DNA of 46,334 nucleotides from Rhodothermus sp. (GCA_015487635.1 WFPM01000182.1:1-46334); one strand, 5' to 3'; shown: positions 16,591 through 29,000, counted from the stretch's first letter. Made by a program: numbers and translations. Notes: generated from the sequence alone by a model not told the origin.

Positions 16591-16879
16591 GAATCTCTTT
16601 TACCTCAGGCTTGTTACCCTTGTCATCGGCATTTCGGCCCTGACGGTGTGGGCGCTCGTCCGCTATCTGGTGCGGCGTCGTCCGATGCCCGAAGGACCGG
16701 CGCTTACGAAGCGGGAGCTGGAACAGCTCGTCGAAACGGCGGTGCGGCGGGCCATGGCACCGCTGGAAGCCCGGATGGAGCGGCTGGAACGCCAGCTACT
16801 GCCACCGCCGCCCATGGCTCCCCGACCGCCCTTGTCTCGGGAGGCCGAGCAACCGGAACGGCCACAGCGACCCGGCTGA
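16580..16879 (+). CDS. Small single-pass membrane protein with coiled coil (tandem paralogue 2)
   Basis: A 99-residue protein with the same plan as its neighbour: a membrane helix at about 8-30, a basic KR-rich linker (RYLVRRRP), then TKRELEQLVETAVRRAMAPL...MERLERQLL. The motif REL-x-QLV-x-x-AV-x9-12-RxExLERQL is shared with the first paralogue, so they arose by duplication. The C-terminal 28 residues are proline-rich. It starts inside the last codons of gene 1 (overlap 11 bases). A weak hairpin with TTTT at 16902-16926 may end the unit. The function is unknown; a heteromeric membrane-associated coiled-coil pair is plausible. Confidence 0.75.
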   Translation: MIPENLFYLRLVTLVIGISALTVWALVRYLVRRRPMPEGPALTKRELEQLVETAVRRAMAPLEARMERLERQLLPPPPMAPRPPLSREAEQPERPQRPG

Positions 16880-16901
16880 ACCCCTCATGACCTTCGGGCA
16901 C

Positions 16902-16926
16902 GCCCCCCTGAAAGGCGGGCAATTTT
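16902..16926 (+). terminator. Weak candidate terminator after the coiled-coil pair
   Basis: A short GCCC/GGGC stem with an internal mismatch is followed by AATTTTG, 23 bases after the stop codon. The stem is only four or five pairs, so the call is tentative. Confidence 0.3.
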
Positions 16927-16929
16927 GTG

Positions 16930-16979
16930 GACCCCCACTGCCGCTTCGCGGCAGCTTCCCCTGGTAGGGAGGCGGAGTC
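16930..16979 (-). repeat. Diverged type A palindromic repeat (minus orientation)
   Basis: Read on the minus strand, this matches the type A repeats at 23872 and 24093: a degenerate CCCT/AGGG hairpin, then AGCTGCCGCGAAGCGGCAG, then GGGGGTC. The inner GCCGC-GAA-GCGGC hairpin is preserved. The rest of the 343-base gap 16880-17222 holds no gene or promoter I can support. Confidence 0.65.
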
Positions 16980-17222
16980 TACGGAATTATGGCTGGCAGT
17001 GGCGGCAGGCATCCACGCGTATTGCAGCGCCGGCGCTTTCTGCTATCGCGGGATTCCAGTATCATGCTTTCTTCTTCCCCGCGCTGTCTGTGGGGAAGGG
17101 ATCGCTCCTTCAACCGGGACGCCTCCGCATGCCAGAAGCGCACGAAGTCGCCGCATCTGCACCCGTAAATCGACGATAACGCACGACGAAACAAAGTACG
17201 TAGCGCTTGCGTGACGGCCTTT

Positions 17223-21254
<4,032 letters not shown>

Positions 21255-21380
21255 GGTAGCCTCGCACTTTTTCCTCAAGGGGCGCCCGGAACACTACCCA
21301 ACAAGTGCCATGCCTGTCGGTACCGGGCAGAAATGCGGAACAGAGAGAGGCAGAAGGCGGAAAAAATGACCGCTTCGGCC

Positions 21381-22340
21381 TCAACGGCCGACATCTTTTC
21401 CCCCCAACTTCAGGCTGTGCAGGATGTTGAGGTAGCTGTAGTAGCGTTCTTCGGGAATTTGGCCGGACGCGACGGCGGCCTTCACGGCGCAGTCCGGCTC
21501 GTGCTCGTGCGTGCAGTCGGGAAAGCGGCAGGCGGAAAGGAAGGGGCGGAACTCCACAAAATAATGGGACAGCTCGGCCGGCTCCAGATCCGTCACGCCG
21601 AACTCCCGGAGTCCGGGCGTATCGACCACGAAGCCGCCGATGGAAAGCGGGTAGAGCGCCACGTAGGTGGTCGTGTGGCGTCCCTTGCCGGTTTTTTCGC
21701 TGACCGGGGCCGTGCGAATGTTCAGGCCCGGTTCGATGGCATTCAGCAGCGACGACTTGCCCACGCCTGAAGGGCCGGTTACCACGCTGGTCTTGCCGCG
21801 CAGCGCTTCACGGAGTTCATCCAGTCCTTCGCCGGTCACCACGCTGGTGCGCAGCACCCGATAGCCCAGGTCGGCGTACAGACGCTCCAGGGCGTCGATG
21901 GCCGGCCGGTCTTCTTCGGTCATCAGGTCGATCTTGTTGATGATCAGGCCGGCGGGGATTTCGTAGCGCTCGGCGGCCACCAGCACGCGGTCGATGAAGC
22001 CGGGATTCGGCTCGGGCAGGTGCACGGCCTGCACGATCCACACGAAGTCGATATTGGCGGCGATCACATGGCGCAGGCTGTGTCGGCGACCGGCGGCGCG
22101 GCGCGAAAGTTCATTACGGCGCGGGTGCACGTCCACAATCAGACCGGTGCCGTCCGGGTTGAGCCGCACGGTCACCCGGTCGCCTACTACCACCGGGCTG
22201 GTCGTGTCCATGCCGGCAAGCCGGAACTTGCCCCGGACGCGCGAGGGGATAACGCGCCCGTCGGCCTGCACATCGAACCAGCTTCCGGTGGCTCGGATGA
22301 CTGTGCCTTCCAGAAGTTCTCCGTGGTCGTGCTTTCCCAT
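21381..22340 (-). CDS. rsgA: Ribosome small-subunit biogenesis GTPase RsgA
   Basis: Circularly permuted GTPase that acts late in 30S maturation. The motif order shows the permutation: NKID (G4) at 135-138, then the P-loop GPSGVGKSS at 189-197, then DTPG (G3) at 240-243. An OB fold occupies about residues 10-75. The C-terminal zinc site is complete: C271, C276, H278 and C284. The 319-residue length is normal. The ATG at 22340 is preferred over the in-frame TTG two codons earlier; no Shine-Dalgarno is visible. The gene is divergent from the small-gene operon at 22436. Confidence 0.95.
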   Translation of the reverse strand: MGKHDHGELLEGTVIRATGSWFDVQADGRVIPSRVRGKFRLAGMDTTSPVVVGDRVTVRLNPDGTGLIVDVHPRRNELSRRAAGRRHSLRHVIAANIDFVWIVQAVHLPEPNPGFIDRVLVAAERYEIPAGLIINKIDLMTEEDRPAIDALERLYADLGYRVLRTSVVTGEGLDELREALRGKTSVVTGPSGVGKSSLLNAIEPGLNIRTAPVSEKTGKGRHTTTYVALYPLSIGGFVVDTPGLREFGVTDLEPAELSHYFVEFRPFLSACRFPDCTHEHEPDCAVKAAVASGQIPEERYYSYLNILHSLKLGGKDVGR

Positions 22341-22379
22341 AAGCAAGTTTGCTCTGGTTGGTTCTTTGTTGAAACCTGT

Positions 22380-22406
22380 CGGATCAACGGCTCGTCTACT
22401 GATCCG
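22380..22406. promoter_or_regulatory. 7-bp inverted repeat between rsgA and the small-gene operon
   Basis: CGGATCA (22380-22386) and TGATCCG (22400-22406) form a perfect inverted repeat with a 13-base spacer in the 95-base divergent region. The geometry fits an operator for a dimeric regulator, but no regulator gene is adjacent. Confidence 0.35.
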
Positions 22407-22435
22407 GTTCGGAACGCAACCCGGAGGTGTGCGCT

Positions 22436-22651
22436 ATGGAGACGCCCCGTTATGAGGACGTTCGGAACGCGTTTGTCCGGCTTCGGCTGGAAGATAAGGC
22501 GCGGTTCCTGATCGAAGCGACGGCCGCCACGCTGGCCGATGGCATCGAAACGGCCGGTGCGTTGCTGGCGCGTGGACTGGAACGCTGCATGGAAGCCTGT
22601 CAGCGGAAGACGGCCACCGGTTCGGCCGGTGGCGCGGCGGCCGAATCCTGA
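22436..22651 (+). CDS. Small hypothetical protein (71 aa), first of three
   Basis: A soluble helical protein beginning METPRYEDVRNAFVRLRLEDKA. It has a hydrophobic-amphipathic middle (FLIEATAATLADGIETAGALLARGLERCMEAC) and an Ala/Gly-rich tail. No family is recognised. A good GGAGG ribosome site (22423-22427) lies eight bases before the ATG, which favours this start over a GTG at 22427. The gene is followed after 14 bases by a second small gene. Codon use (GC at third positions) is that of its neighbours, so it is likely a real gene. Confidence 0.6.
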   Translation: METPRYEDVRNAFVRLRLEDKARFLIEATAATLADGIETAGALLARGLERCMEACQRKTATGSAGGAAAES

Positions 22652-22665
22652 AACCGACGCTACCG

Positions 22666-22920
22666 ATGGAACGTCCGCGTCGCATTGTCGAGTTCGAGCA
22701 ACTCAACGCGCTCGGTAAAACGGTTTTTGTGGCCGGGATGGCCGCCCACGCCGGCAAGGGACTGCTGAAACGGCTGATCCGGCACGTGGCCCGTATTGCA
22801 GTCGAGAGCAAGCGGGCCTTCGAGCAGGGGATGAACCCCGACATTGAGGAAGCCCGCGTGCTCGAGGAGAAGCCGTCCGCCCGGCCTTCGGAAAAACGCG
22901 ACGCGCCGGAAGCCCCGTGA
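22666..22920 (+). CDS. Small hypothetical protein (84 aa), second of three
   Basis: A basic small protein. The segment LGKTVFVAGMAAHAGKGLLKRLIRHVARIAVESK looks amphipathic and may bind a membrane surface; the C-terminal third is charged and disordered-looking (EEARVLEEKPSARPSEKRD). The GKT is not part of a P-loop. No family is recognised. It lies 14 bases after the first small gene, and its stop codon overlaps the GTG start of the PH-like gene (GTGA). It is likely co-translated with the next gene. Confidence 0.6.
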   Translation: MERPRRIVEFEQLNALGKTVFVAGMAAHAGKGLLKRLIRHVARIAVESKRAFEQGMNPDIEEARVLEEKPSARPSEKRDAPEAP

Positions 22921-23408
22921 CCCTGGTGTTTCGGCCGAAGATCGATCGCTGGCTGGCCGTCCTGCTGGCGGGGTGTTTCCTGCTGCCCTGGGGACTGGCC
23001 GGCTGGCTGAGCTACCGGGGCGAAGGAGAAGCCGCCCTGGTGCTGGTACTGGTCGGCAGCGTGGACCTGTTCCTGGCACGGGCACTGCTCTGGCCGATGC
23101 GCTATGAGGTCACGCCTGAGGCCGTGATCGTTCGGGCAGGCCTGGTGCGCCTTCGCGTTCCGTACGAGCGCATCCGACGCATCGTGGCCCATCACCCCCT
23201 ACGGGACTTTTCGTTGCGGGCGCTTTCGTTCGGCTTTTCCCTGCGGGAAGCGCTGCGCATCGAGTACGGTCACGTGCAGCGGCCGTCCTGGCTGGTAATC
23301 GCTCCCGAAGCGGTCGATGCCTTTCTGGAAGCGGTAGCCCGGCATGATCCGGCCCTCCATCGCATCGGGCCACGTGAGCTGGTGCGAGCGTCCGCTACCC
23401 CCGACTGA
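22917..23408 (+). CDS. PH-domain-like (bPH/DUF304 type) membrane protein
   Basis: A 163-residue protein with two membrane helices at about 12-32 and 38-58 (LAVLLAGCFLLPWGLAGW and ALVLVLVGSVDLFLARALL). These are followed by a bacterial PH-like domain: RYEVTPEAVIVRAGLVRLRVPYERIRRIVAHHP, then RIEYG and a WLVIAPEAVDAFLEAV strand-helix ending. This matches the YdbT/bPH2 plan. The GTG start overlaps the previous stop, with GGAAG upstream. A stem CCCCGAC/GTCGGGG (23399-23416) spans the stop codon and may help termination, but no good T-run follows. The cellular role of this domain type is not known to me. Confidence 0.7.
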   Translation: MTLVFRPKIDRWLAVLLAGCFLLPWGLAGWLSYRGEGEAALVLVLVGSVDLFLARALLWPMRYEVTPEAVIVRAGLVRLRVPYERIRRIVAHHPLRDFSLRALSFGFSLREALRIEYGHVQRPSWLVIAPEAVDAFLEAVARHDPALHRIGPRELVRASATPD

Positions 23409-23703
23409 CGTCGGGGCCTTTCCGGCGGTTTTGCGTAACAAACGGGCAGCAACGTCTCGGCCGCACACATCGTCCGCTCCGGAGCAATAATATGTGATCG
23501 CTGATTCACCGGTGCATGAGGACGCAATACCACGTGTGCCTACCAGGATTCGCGGGTACGACACCGCGGTTCGCCTCTACGTGGTGAAAATGTCGTCATG
23601 TGTCTGGTAGGGGCGCACCCCCGTTGCGCCCGTGCTTTCCGCCCCAAATGCGCGGGGCTAACGCCCGGGTCCCGAACCTCGGCGCGGAACGCACCCGATT
23701 TGA

Positions 23704-23741
23704 CCCTCCCCCTGACCCCCTCCCTGGCAGGGAGGGGGAAG
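23704..23741 (+). repeat. Type B palindromic repeat, copy 1
   Basis: CCCTCCCCCTGACC is followed by a hairpin CCCCCTCCCT-GGC-AGGGAGGGGG and AAG. Copy 2 at 23981 shares the CCCTCCCCCT start and the GGGCAGGGAGGGGGAAG end. Confidence 0.7.
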
Positions 23742-23871
23742 TACAAGGAAAAGAACGCGGGCGGTGGTGCTGACGCACATGCCCCGCCAAACGCCGGTCC
23801 GCAGAGCTAAGCGCCTGCGCTGACCTCGGCGCCTGCGCCGAATCCAGCACCGCGCCGACCTTTACGAACAC

Positions 23872-23916
23872 GCTCCCCCTTCGAGGGGGAGCTGCCGCGT
23901 AGCGGCGGAGGGGGTC
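23872..23916 (+). repeat. Type A palindromic repeat, copy 1
   Basis: Two hairpins in series: GCTCCCCC-TTCGA-GGGGGAGC, then GCCGC-GTA-GCGGC, ending GGAGGGGGTC. It is almost identical to copy 2 at 24093, and a diverged copy lies at 16930 on the other strand. Confidence 0.75.
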
Positions 23917-23980
23917 TGCCTGAAACTACCGCCGACGCCCGCAGGCTCGAACCCCGGCGGTGAAAACGACCAGGATTTCA

Positions 23981-24017
23981 CCCTCCCCCTTTCCCCCTCT
24001 CGGGCAGGGAGGGGGAA
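23981..24017 (+). repeat. Type B palindromic repeat, copy 2
   Basis: CCCTCCCCCTTTCCCCCTCT is followed by CGGGCAGGGAGGGGGAAG. It has the same layout as copy 1 with a few substitutions in the left arm. Confidence 0.7.
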
Positions 24018-24092
24018 GAATCATCGGAAAGCCTCGGCGCTGGAATACACGCAGGCGCCTGCTTCCACCGCCGGCCGCCGTCCGTAGACCCC

Positions 24093-24137
24093 GCTCCCCC
24101 TTCGAGGGGGAGCTGCCGCGCAGCGGCTGAGGGGGTT
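24093..24137 (+). repeat. Type A palindromic repeat, copy 2
   Basis: It differs from copy 1 at only a few positions (GCAGCGGCTG for GTAGCGGCGG). Order in this gap is B1, A1, B2, A2. Confidence 0.75.
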
Positions 24138-24335
24138 CACTGCAATGCCCCTGCGGGTCCGAAGGGCCGGAGGGGGTGCTCCGGGCTACGGCCTCCCTGA
24201 AGCCCGGCGGCTTGTCCCCGAAGCTACAGGGTGGGGGCAGGGGATGCTGCGCACAGGCACCATGATCGGAAATCGTATAAGGCGACGTTTTCGGCGGCCA
24301 CTGCACTCCGGCGCCTCCCGCAAGCAGGTGCTCGT

Positions 24336-24381
24336 GGAAAAAGAAAACGGGCAGGGCCCACGTCGGGAGGGCCCTGCCCGT
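24336..24381 (-). terminator. Intrinsic terminator of lon
   Basis: A 13-pair stem, ACGGGCAGGGCCC with GGGCCCTGCCCGT (24347-24359 and 24369-24381), is followed on the minus strand by TTTTCTTTTT. It starts four bases after the lon stop codon. Confidence 0.92.
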
Positions 24382-24385
24382 TGCT

Positions 24386-26908
24386 TTATTCGGCAACGAC
24401 CGTCCCTGACGAGGCACCGTTGGCGGGCACGGGCGCCCGCTCGGCCTCCGGCACGCGGTAGACCTCGTTCGGGTCGCGCACCGGCTCGGGCTCCAGCGCC
24501 CGCTCCAGCACTTCGTGCACGCGCCGGACGTAGACGATCTCCAGGCCTTCGAGCGATTCAGACTTGATCTCCTCGATATCCTTCTGGTTCTTCTCCGGCA
24601 GAAGCACCGTCTGAATACCGGCCCGCTTGGCAGCCAGTACCTTCTCCTTGATGCCGCCCACCGGCAGCACCAGGCCCCGGAGCGTGATCTCGCCGGTCAT
24701 GGCCACCGTGTGCCGCACGCGGCGCTGCGTGAAGAGGGAAGCCAGCGCTGTCAGCAGCGCCACGCCGGCCGAAGGCCCGTCTTTGGGCACGGCGCCTGCC
24801 GGCACGTGCACGTGCACGTCCCAGTAGCGGAACGCATCGAGCGGGATGCCCAGCTCCTCGGCGTGTGCCTTCACATAGAAGTAGGCCAGCTGAGCCGATT
24901 CCTTCATCACGTCGCCGAGCTGACCGGTGAGGATCAGCCGGCCGTTCCCCCGGGCGGCCGACGCCTCGATGAAGAGGATGTCGCCACCCGTCGGGGTCCA
25001 GGCCAGACCGGTCGCCACACCGGGCTCCTCGGTGCGTTCGGCCACCTCCGAGAAGTACTTCCGGGCGCCGAGGTACTCCTTCAGGTCGCCCACGTCCACG
25101 TGCGCCGATTCGATCTCGCCCATGGCGATCTTCTTGGCCACGCCGCGGACGACCGAGGCGATGGTGCGCTCCAGCTGGCGCACGCCCGACTCCCGCGTGT
25201 AACCATCGATGATCTCCCGGAGTGCTTCGTCCGTGATGCTGAACTGCTCGGGCTTGAGCCCGTGCTGCTCGACCTGCCGCGGCACCAGATAGCGCTTGGC
25301 AATCTGGAGCTTTTCATCCTGCGTGTAGCCGCTGATTTCGATGATTTCCATGCGGTCCCGCAGCGGCGCCGGGATCAGGTCCAGGTAGTTGGCCGTCGCG
25401 ATAAACAGCACGCGCGACAGGTCGTATTCCAACTCCAGGTAGTGGTCGCTGAAGGCGTAGTTCTGCTCGGGGTCGAGCACCTCCAGGAGGGCACTGGCGG
25501 GATCGCCCCGGAAGTCGGCGCCCAGTTTGTCGATCTCGTCGAGCATGAAGACGGGGTTGGCCGTGCCCGCCTTCTTCATCCCCTGGATGATGCGGCCGGG
25601 CAGGGCGCCCACGTAGGTACGCCGGTGGCCGCGGATCTCGGCTTCGTCGCGTACGCCACCGAGGCTGACGCGGACGAATTTTCGGCCCAGCGCCCGGGCG
25701 ATGCTCTTGCCCAGGCTGGTCTTCCCCACGCCCGGTGGCCCGACGAAGCACAGGATGGGCGCCTTCATGTCGCCCTTGAGCTTGAGCACGGCCAGGTACT
25801 CCAGGATCCGCTTCTTGACCTGCTCCAGCCCGTAGTGGTCCTCGTCGAGAATGCGCTGGGCCTCCTGCAGGTCCAGATGGTCCTCGGAGTACTCCAGCCA
25901 GGGCAGCTCAAGGATCCAGTCGATGTAGTTGCGGGTGACCGCGTAGTCGGGCGAGGCCGGATTCATCCGGGAAAGCCGCTCGATCTCCTTGAGCACGGCC
26001 TTGCGGGCATGCTCGGGCAGCGGCTTTTCCTCGGCCCGCTTACGCAGCTCCTCAATCTCGGCCATTTCGTCGGCCTCACCCAGCTCCTCCTGGATGGCCT
26101 TGAGCTGCTGCCGCAACAGGTACTCTCGCTGCTGCCGATCGACGTCGCTTTTGACGCGCGAGCGGATCTCCTGCGACAGTTGCAGCACCTGCAGCTCGCG
26201 CGACAGATGCTGCATGAGCAGGTCGGCCTGCTCCAGAATTGAGCGGGCCTCCAGCAGTTCCTGCTTGGCGGCCACGTCGATCGGCAGGTTCGAGGCAATA
26301 AAGTAGATCAGGAAGGAGGGCGACTCGATGTTCTGGATCGCATAGGCTGCCTCACTGGGCAGGTTCGGCGATAGATTGACGATCTGGACGGCCAGCTCCT
26401 TGATGGAGCGGACGCGCGCCTGGAGTTCGACCTCGTCCACCCCCTCGATGCTGTCGTCCAGCGGCCGAACCTTCGCCACGAAGTACGGCTCGGTCTGGAT
26501 GTATTCCTCTATTTCAAACCGACGCCGGCCCTGAATGACGATCGACTTCGATCCGTCCGGCATCTTGATCAGCTTCAGAATCGAAGCGACCGTTCCCACT
26601 CGGTACAGGTCGTCCGGCGTCGGATTTTCGACCTCACCGTCCCGCTGCGCTACGACGCCGATCAGCCGATCGCCCGCGAATGCATCGCGTACGAGCTTCA
26701 GCGAGGCGTCACGCCCGATCGTGATCGGCAGCACCACGCCCGGATAGAGCACCGTGTTGCGCAGCGCCAGGATGGGGAGCGTCTCCGGTACCTCCTCGGC
26801 GCTCATCGCTTTCTGCTCATCCGGCGTGGGCAGCGGAATGCTCTGCTCGGGATCGTCGTCCAGCAGATACAGCAGATCTCCGTACGGCATCGTTTCCCGG
26901 TTCCACAT
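24386..26908 (-). CDS. lon: ATP-dependent Lon protease
   Basis: Cytoplasmic AAA+ serine protease for misfolded and regulatory proteins. Order of domains: LON substrate-binding domain at about 35-240, helical linker with a long coiled coil at about 225-300, AAA+ module with Walker A GPPGVGKT at 390-397 and Walker B VFMLDEID, then the protease domain with catalytic S713 (PKDGPSAG) and K756 (IKEK). The 840 residues are a normal length. The start is uncertain. ATG 26908 and ATG 26890 ([10 protein letters not shown]) are both possible and GTG 26929 less so; a 7-bp inverted repeat ends just before 26908. A strong terminator follows. Upstream is the hybrid kinase gene, separated by about 128 bases. 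Confidence 0.96.
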   Translation of the reverse strand: MWNRETMPYGDLLYLLDDDPEQSIPLPTPDEQKAMSAEEVPETLPILALRNTVLYPGVVLPITIGRDASLKLVRDAFAGDRLIGVVAQRDGEVENPTPDDLYRVGTVASILKLIKMPDGSKSIVIQGRRRFEIEEYIQTEPYFVAKVRPLDDSIEGVDEVELQARVRSIKELAVQIVNLSPNLPSEAAYAIQNIESPSFLIYFIASNLPIDVAAKQELLEARSILEQADLLMQHLSRELQVLQLSQEIRSRVKSDVDRQQREYLLRQQLKAIQEELGEADEMAEIEELRKRAEEKPLPEHARKAVLKEIERLSRMNPASPDYAVTRNYIDWILELPWLEYSEDHLDLQEAQRILDEDHYGLEQVKKRILEYLAVLKLKGDMKAPILCFVGPPGVGKTSLGKSIARALGRKFVRVSLGGVRDEAEIRGHRRTYVGALPGRIIQGMKKAGTANPVFMLDEIDKLGADFRGDPASALLEVLDPEQNYAFSDHYLELEYDLSRVLFIATANYLDLIPAPLRDRMEIIEISGYTQDEKLQIAKRYLVPRQVEQHGLKPEQFSITDEALREIIDGYTRESGVRQLERTIASVVRGVAKKIAMGEIESAHVDVGDLKEYLGARKYFSEVAERTEEPGVATGLAWTPTGGDILFIEASAARGNGRLILTGQLGDVMKESAQLAYFYVKAHAEELGIPLDAFRYWDVHVHVPAGAVPKDGPSAGVALLTALASLFTQRRVRHTVAMTGEITLRGLVLPVGGIKEKVLAAKRAGIQTVLLPEKNQKDIEEIKSESLEGLEIVYVRRVHEVLERALEPEPVRDPNEVYRVPEAERAPVPANGASSGTVVAE

Positions 26909-26909
26909 G

Positions 26910-26929
26910 GTGCAAATAGGGTTTTGCAC
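26910..26929 (-). promoter_or_regulatory. 7-bp inverted repeat directly before lon
   Basis: GTGCAAA (26910-26916) and TTTGCAC (26923-26929) form a perfect inverted repeat with a 6-base spacer ending one base from the ATG at 26908. It is neither CIRCE nor HAIR, the known heat-shock operators. It could be an operator or an RNA hairpin over the initiation region. Confidence 0.4.
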
Positions 26930-27036
26930 GAGGGCATGCCACCCCGGCGAAAGGCTGACAACTTGCGTGACGCCTTTCCTACCAGAGGGCCATGCCGGAG
27001 CGGGTCAAAAACCAGACCGGCCGAAAGCGCCTGCCA

Positions 27037-28530
27037 TTATGACGCACGCCGTCCGCAGAGCTGGCGAATGACCCGGGCGAGCGTCTCCAGGCGGAAGGGT
27101 TTCTGCAGCATGGCGTCGATCAACCCGCGCTCGGCGCGCACCTCGGTGTCGCCGGTGATCAGTACGATGGGCAGTTGGGGATAACGCGCGCGAATCTGGC
27201 GGGCCAGCTCCACGCCGCTGACTTCGGGCATGCCCTGGTCGGTGAAGACGATGTCGAAGGCCTCCCGCTCCAGATGTGCCAGCGCCTCGGCAGCCGAAGC
27301 AGCCTGAACGACCGTGTGGCCGTGCAAGGCCAACAGGCGTGTGAGCACGTTGCGCACGCCGGGCTCGTCGTCGACGAGCAGCACGCGCACAGGCGGGGCG
27401 GGCGTCTCCTCCCGAGCCGTCGCGGGCGCGTGCTCCGGAGCCTCAGCCGGTGGGAAGTAAAGCGTGAACGTGGTGCCCTTGCCCGGCTCACTTTCTACTT
27501 CGATGCGACCTTCATGCTCGCGTACGATTCCGGCCACGATGGCCAGCCCCATGCCCGAGCCTTCCGGCTTGGTGGTGAACAGCGGCTCAAAAATGCGGCG
27601 GCGGATGGATTTGGGCATGCCGATGCCGGTATCGGATACACGCACGATCACGCCCCGTTCCTTATCAAAATCGGTCTCGATGCGCAGTGTACCCCCCCGG
27701 GGCATGGCCTGAACGGCGTTGAGAATCAGGTTGGTGAAGACCTGACGCAGTTCTGAAGCGATCCCCTGAATGGACGGCACCGGCTCCAGTTGTGTTGCCA
27801 GGCGGATGTCGATGCCCTGGCGGCGTGGCTCGTTGTACCAGTAGGGGCGGGTGAGCATGAGGCATTCTTCCAGAAGGGTGGGCAGCTCAATGGTCTCTAG
27901 TGTCGTAGGCTTCTCCTGGCGGACGTATTCCTGGAGCTTGCGCATCAGGGCCGCGCCATCGCGGGCTGCCCGCTCCAGAGCTTTCAGGTGATGGGTGACC
28001 TCTTCGGAGGCGGCCTCCGGGGTGAGTGAGCGGCGTAGCAGGTCCAGATGACCCATGAAGGTCATCAGCAGGTTGTTAAAATCATGGGCAATGCCCAGCG
28101 CCATGCGGCCCAACGTCTCCAGGCGATGCCGCTGATTCTGGCTGTAGGTCAGGCTGGAGGGCTCGACCAGGAGTTCGACGGTCACCACCAGCGCCACCGG
28201 CTCTTCGCCGTGGGTGGGCAGGCGCACCGGGATCAGGTTGAAAAGCGCCGGTACGGGCTCGTCGCGGCCAGGCAGTTGGAGCATTAGCACCTCGTGCAGG
28301 ATGCGCTGACCCTGTGCGGCCTGGGCCAGCAGTTCCCGGAAGCGTAACTGATCCTCCGGCGACAACCGTTGCCAGGGAGCGGCCATGCGGCCGAACAACT
28401 CCTCCCAGGCCGGGTTCGCCTCGTAGCAGACCCCCTCGGGTGAGAGCGTGGCAATAAAAAGGGTCGGCTCCGAGGTGAACTCGGGCGCGTGGCTGCTGAC
28501 GGTCTGATAAGGTGGATGCGAAGAAGACAT
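27037..28530 (-). CDS. PAS-containing hybrid histidine kinase with receiver domain
   Basis: A soluble hybrid kinase of 497 residues with no membrane helix. A PAS-like domain occupies about 20-125 (FIATLSPEGVCYEANPAWEELFG). HisKA follows with H149 in GIAHDFNNLL, of the NtrB-like HDFNN type. The HATPase has NLILNAVQAM, DTGIGMP and FEPLFTTKPEGSGMGLAIV. A receiver domain at about 380-490 has phospho-aspartate D431 (FTDQGMPEVSG) and DD at its start. No output domain is present. The ATG at 28530 is the first in frame. A TTG (28598-28600), 20 bases, then TAATTTG (28571-28577) on the minus strand is a near-consensus promoter. No partner regulator is adjacent; the signal is unknown. Confidence 0.9.
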   Translation of the reverse strand: MSSSHPPYQTVSSHAPEFTSEPTLFIATLSPEGVCYEANPAWEELFGRMAAPWQRLSPEDQLRFRELLAQAAQGQRILHEVLMLQLPGRDEPVPALFNLIPVRLPTHGEEPVALVVTVELLVEPSSLTYSQNQRHRLETLGRMALGIAHDFNNLLMTFMGHLDLLRRSLTPEAASEEVTHHLKALERAARDGAALMRKLQEYVRQEKPTTLETIELPTLLEECLMLTRPYWYNEPRRQGIDIRLATQLEPVPSIQGIASELRQVFTNLILNAVQAMPRGGTLRIETDFDKERGVIVRVSDTGIGMPKSIRRRIFEPLFTTKPEGSGMGLAIVAGIVREHEGRIEVESEPGKGTTFTLYFPPAEAPEHAPATAREETPAPPVRVLLVDDEPGVRNVLTRLLALHGHTVVQAASAAEALAHLEREAFDIVFTDQGMPEVSGVELARQIRARYPQLPIVLITGDTEVRAERGLIDAMLQKPFRLETLARVIRQLCGRRAS

Positions 28531-28570
28531 GACGAAATGGCCCTTTTGGGCGTTATGTCCGGATTGTTAA

Positions 28571-28600
28571 CAAATTAGAACACGGGCAGACGGAATACAA
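28571..28600 (-). promoter_or_regulatory. Candidate TTG/TAnnTTTG-type promoter of the hybrid kinase
   Basis: On the minus strand TTG is followed after 20 bases by TAATTTG, one base short of the TAnnTTTG consensus. It lies about 40 bases before the ATG in an AT-rich patch of a GC-rich region. Confidence 0.42.
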
Positions 28601-28676
28601 GGGGAAATGTACGCAACCTGGATGGCCGGCTCGGCGTAGCCTGTCCACTTCAAGGCATTCCGAATCCGAAAGATCT

Positions 28677-29000
28677 ATGGACGGCAACCTCAACTTTCCA
28701 GGGAACGAACCACAGCGCATCGACATCGAGCTGCCCGAGGACGTGGCCGAAGGGCGCTATGCGAATCTGGTGATGATCGCCCATTCGGCCGAGGAGTTCA
28801 TTCTGGACTTCATCCGCATCATGCCGGGGCTTCCCAAAGCCCGGGTGCAGAGCCGCATCATCATTACCCCAGCGCACGCCAAACGGTTGCTCCGGGCACT
28901 GGCCGATAATATCAGCCGCTACGAGGCCACCTACGGCGAAATCGAAGTGCCCGAGGCGGGGCCGCCCATCCACTTCGGGGGGCCCGGCGGTGAGGCCTGA
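28677..29000 (+). CDS. DUF3467-family protein
   Basis: A 107-residue protein with the DUF3467 core: IDIELPEDVAEGRYANLVMIAHSAEEFILDFIRIMPG, then ARVQSRIIITPAHAKRLLRAL and an amphipathic helix NISRYEATYG. The family is widespread in Bacteroidota and other phyla and its function is unknown to me. No signal peptide or membrane helix. The leader CCGAAAGATCTATGG is almost the same as that of sucC. It ends exactly where the convergent lptG-like gene ends, with no bases between the stop codons. Confidence 0.88.
   Translation: MDGNLNFPGNEPQRIDIELPEDVAEGRYANLVMIAHSAEEFILDFIRIMPGLPKARVQSRIIITPAHAKRLLRALADNISRYEATYGEIEVPEAGPPIHFGGPGGEA

Larger units (their letters stand above)
23409..24335. other. Gene-free region carrying palindromic repeats
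   Basis: About 930 bases contain no reading frame I consider real; the open frames here are translations of the GC-rich repeats. Besides the type A and type B repeats listed separately, there is a GGGCGCA/TGCGCCC hairpin (23611-23631) of a kind common in intergenic repeats. No CRISPR-like regular array, tRNA or promoter is seen. Confidence 0.7.

Noticed and set aside
23704-24137. CRISPR array
   Set aside because: The repeats are of two types, spacing is irregular (about 110-170 bases), each is a self-palindrome and there are no cas genes.
23596-24567. Open frames on both strands in the gene-free kilobase
   Set aside because: They are translations of the palindromic repeats (Pro/Arg/Gly-rich), have no ribosome sites and do not resemble proteins.
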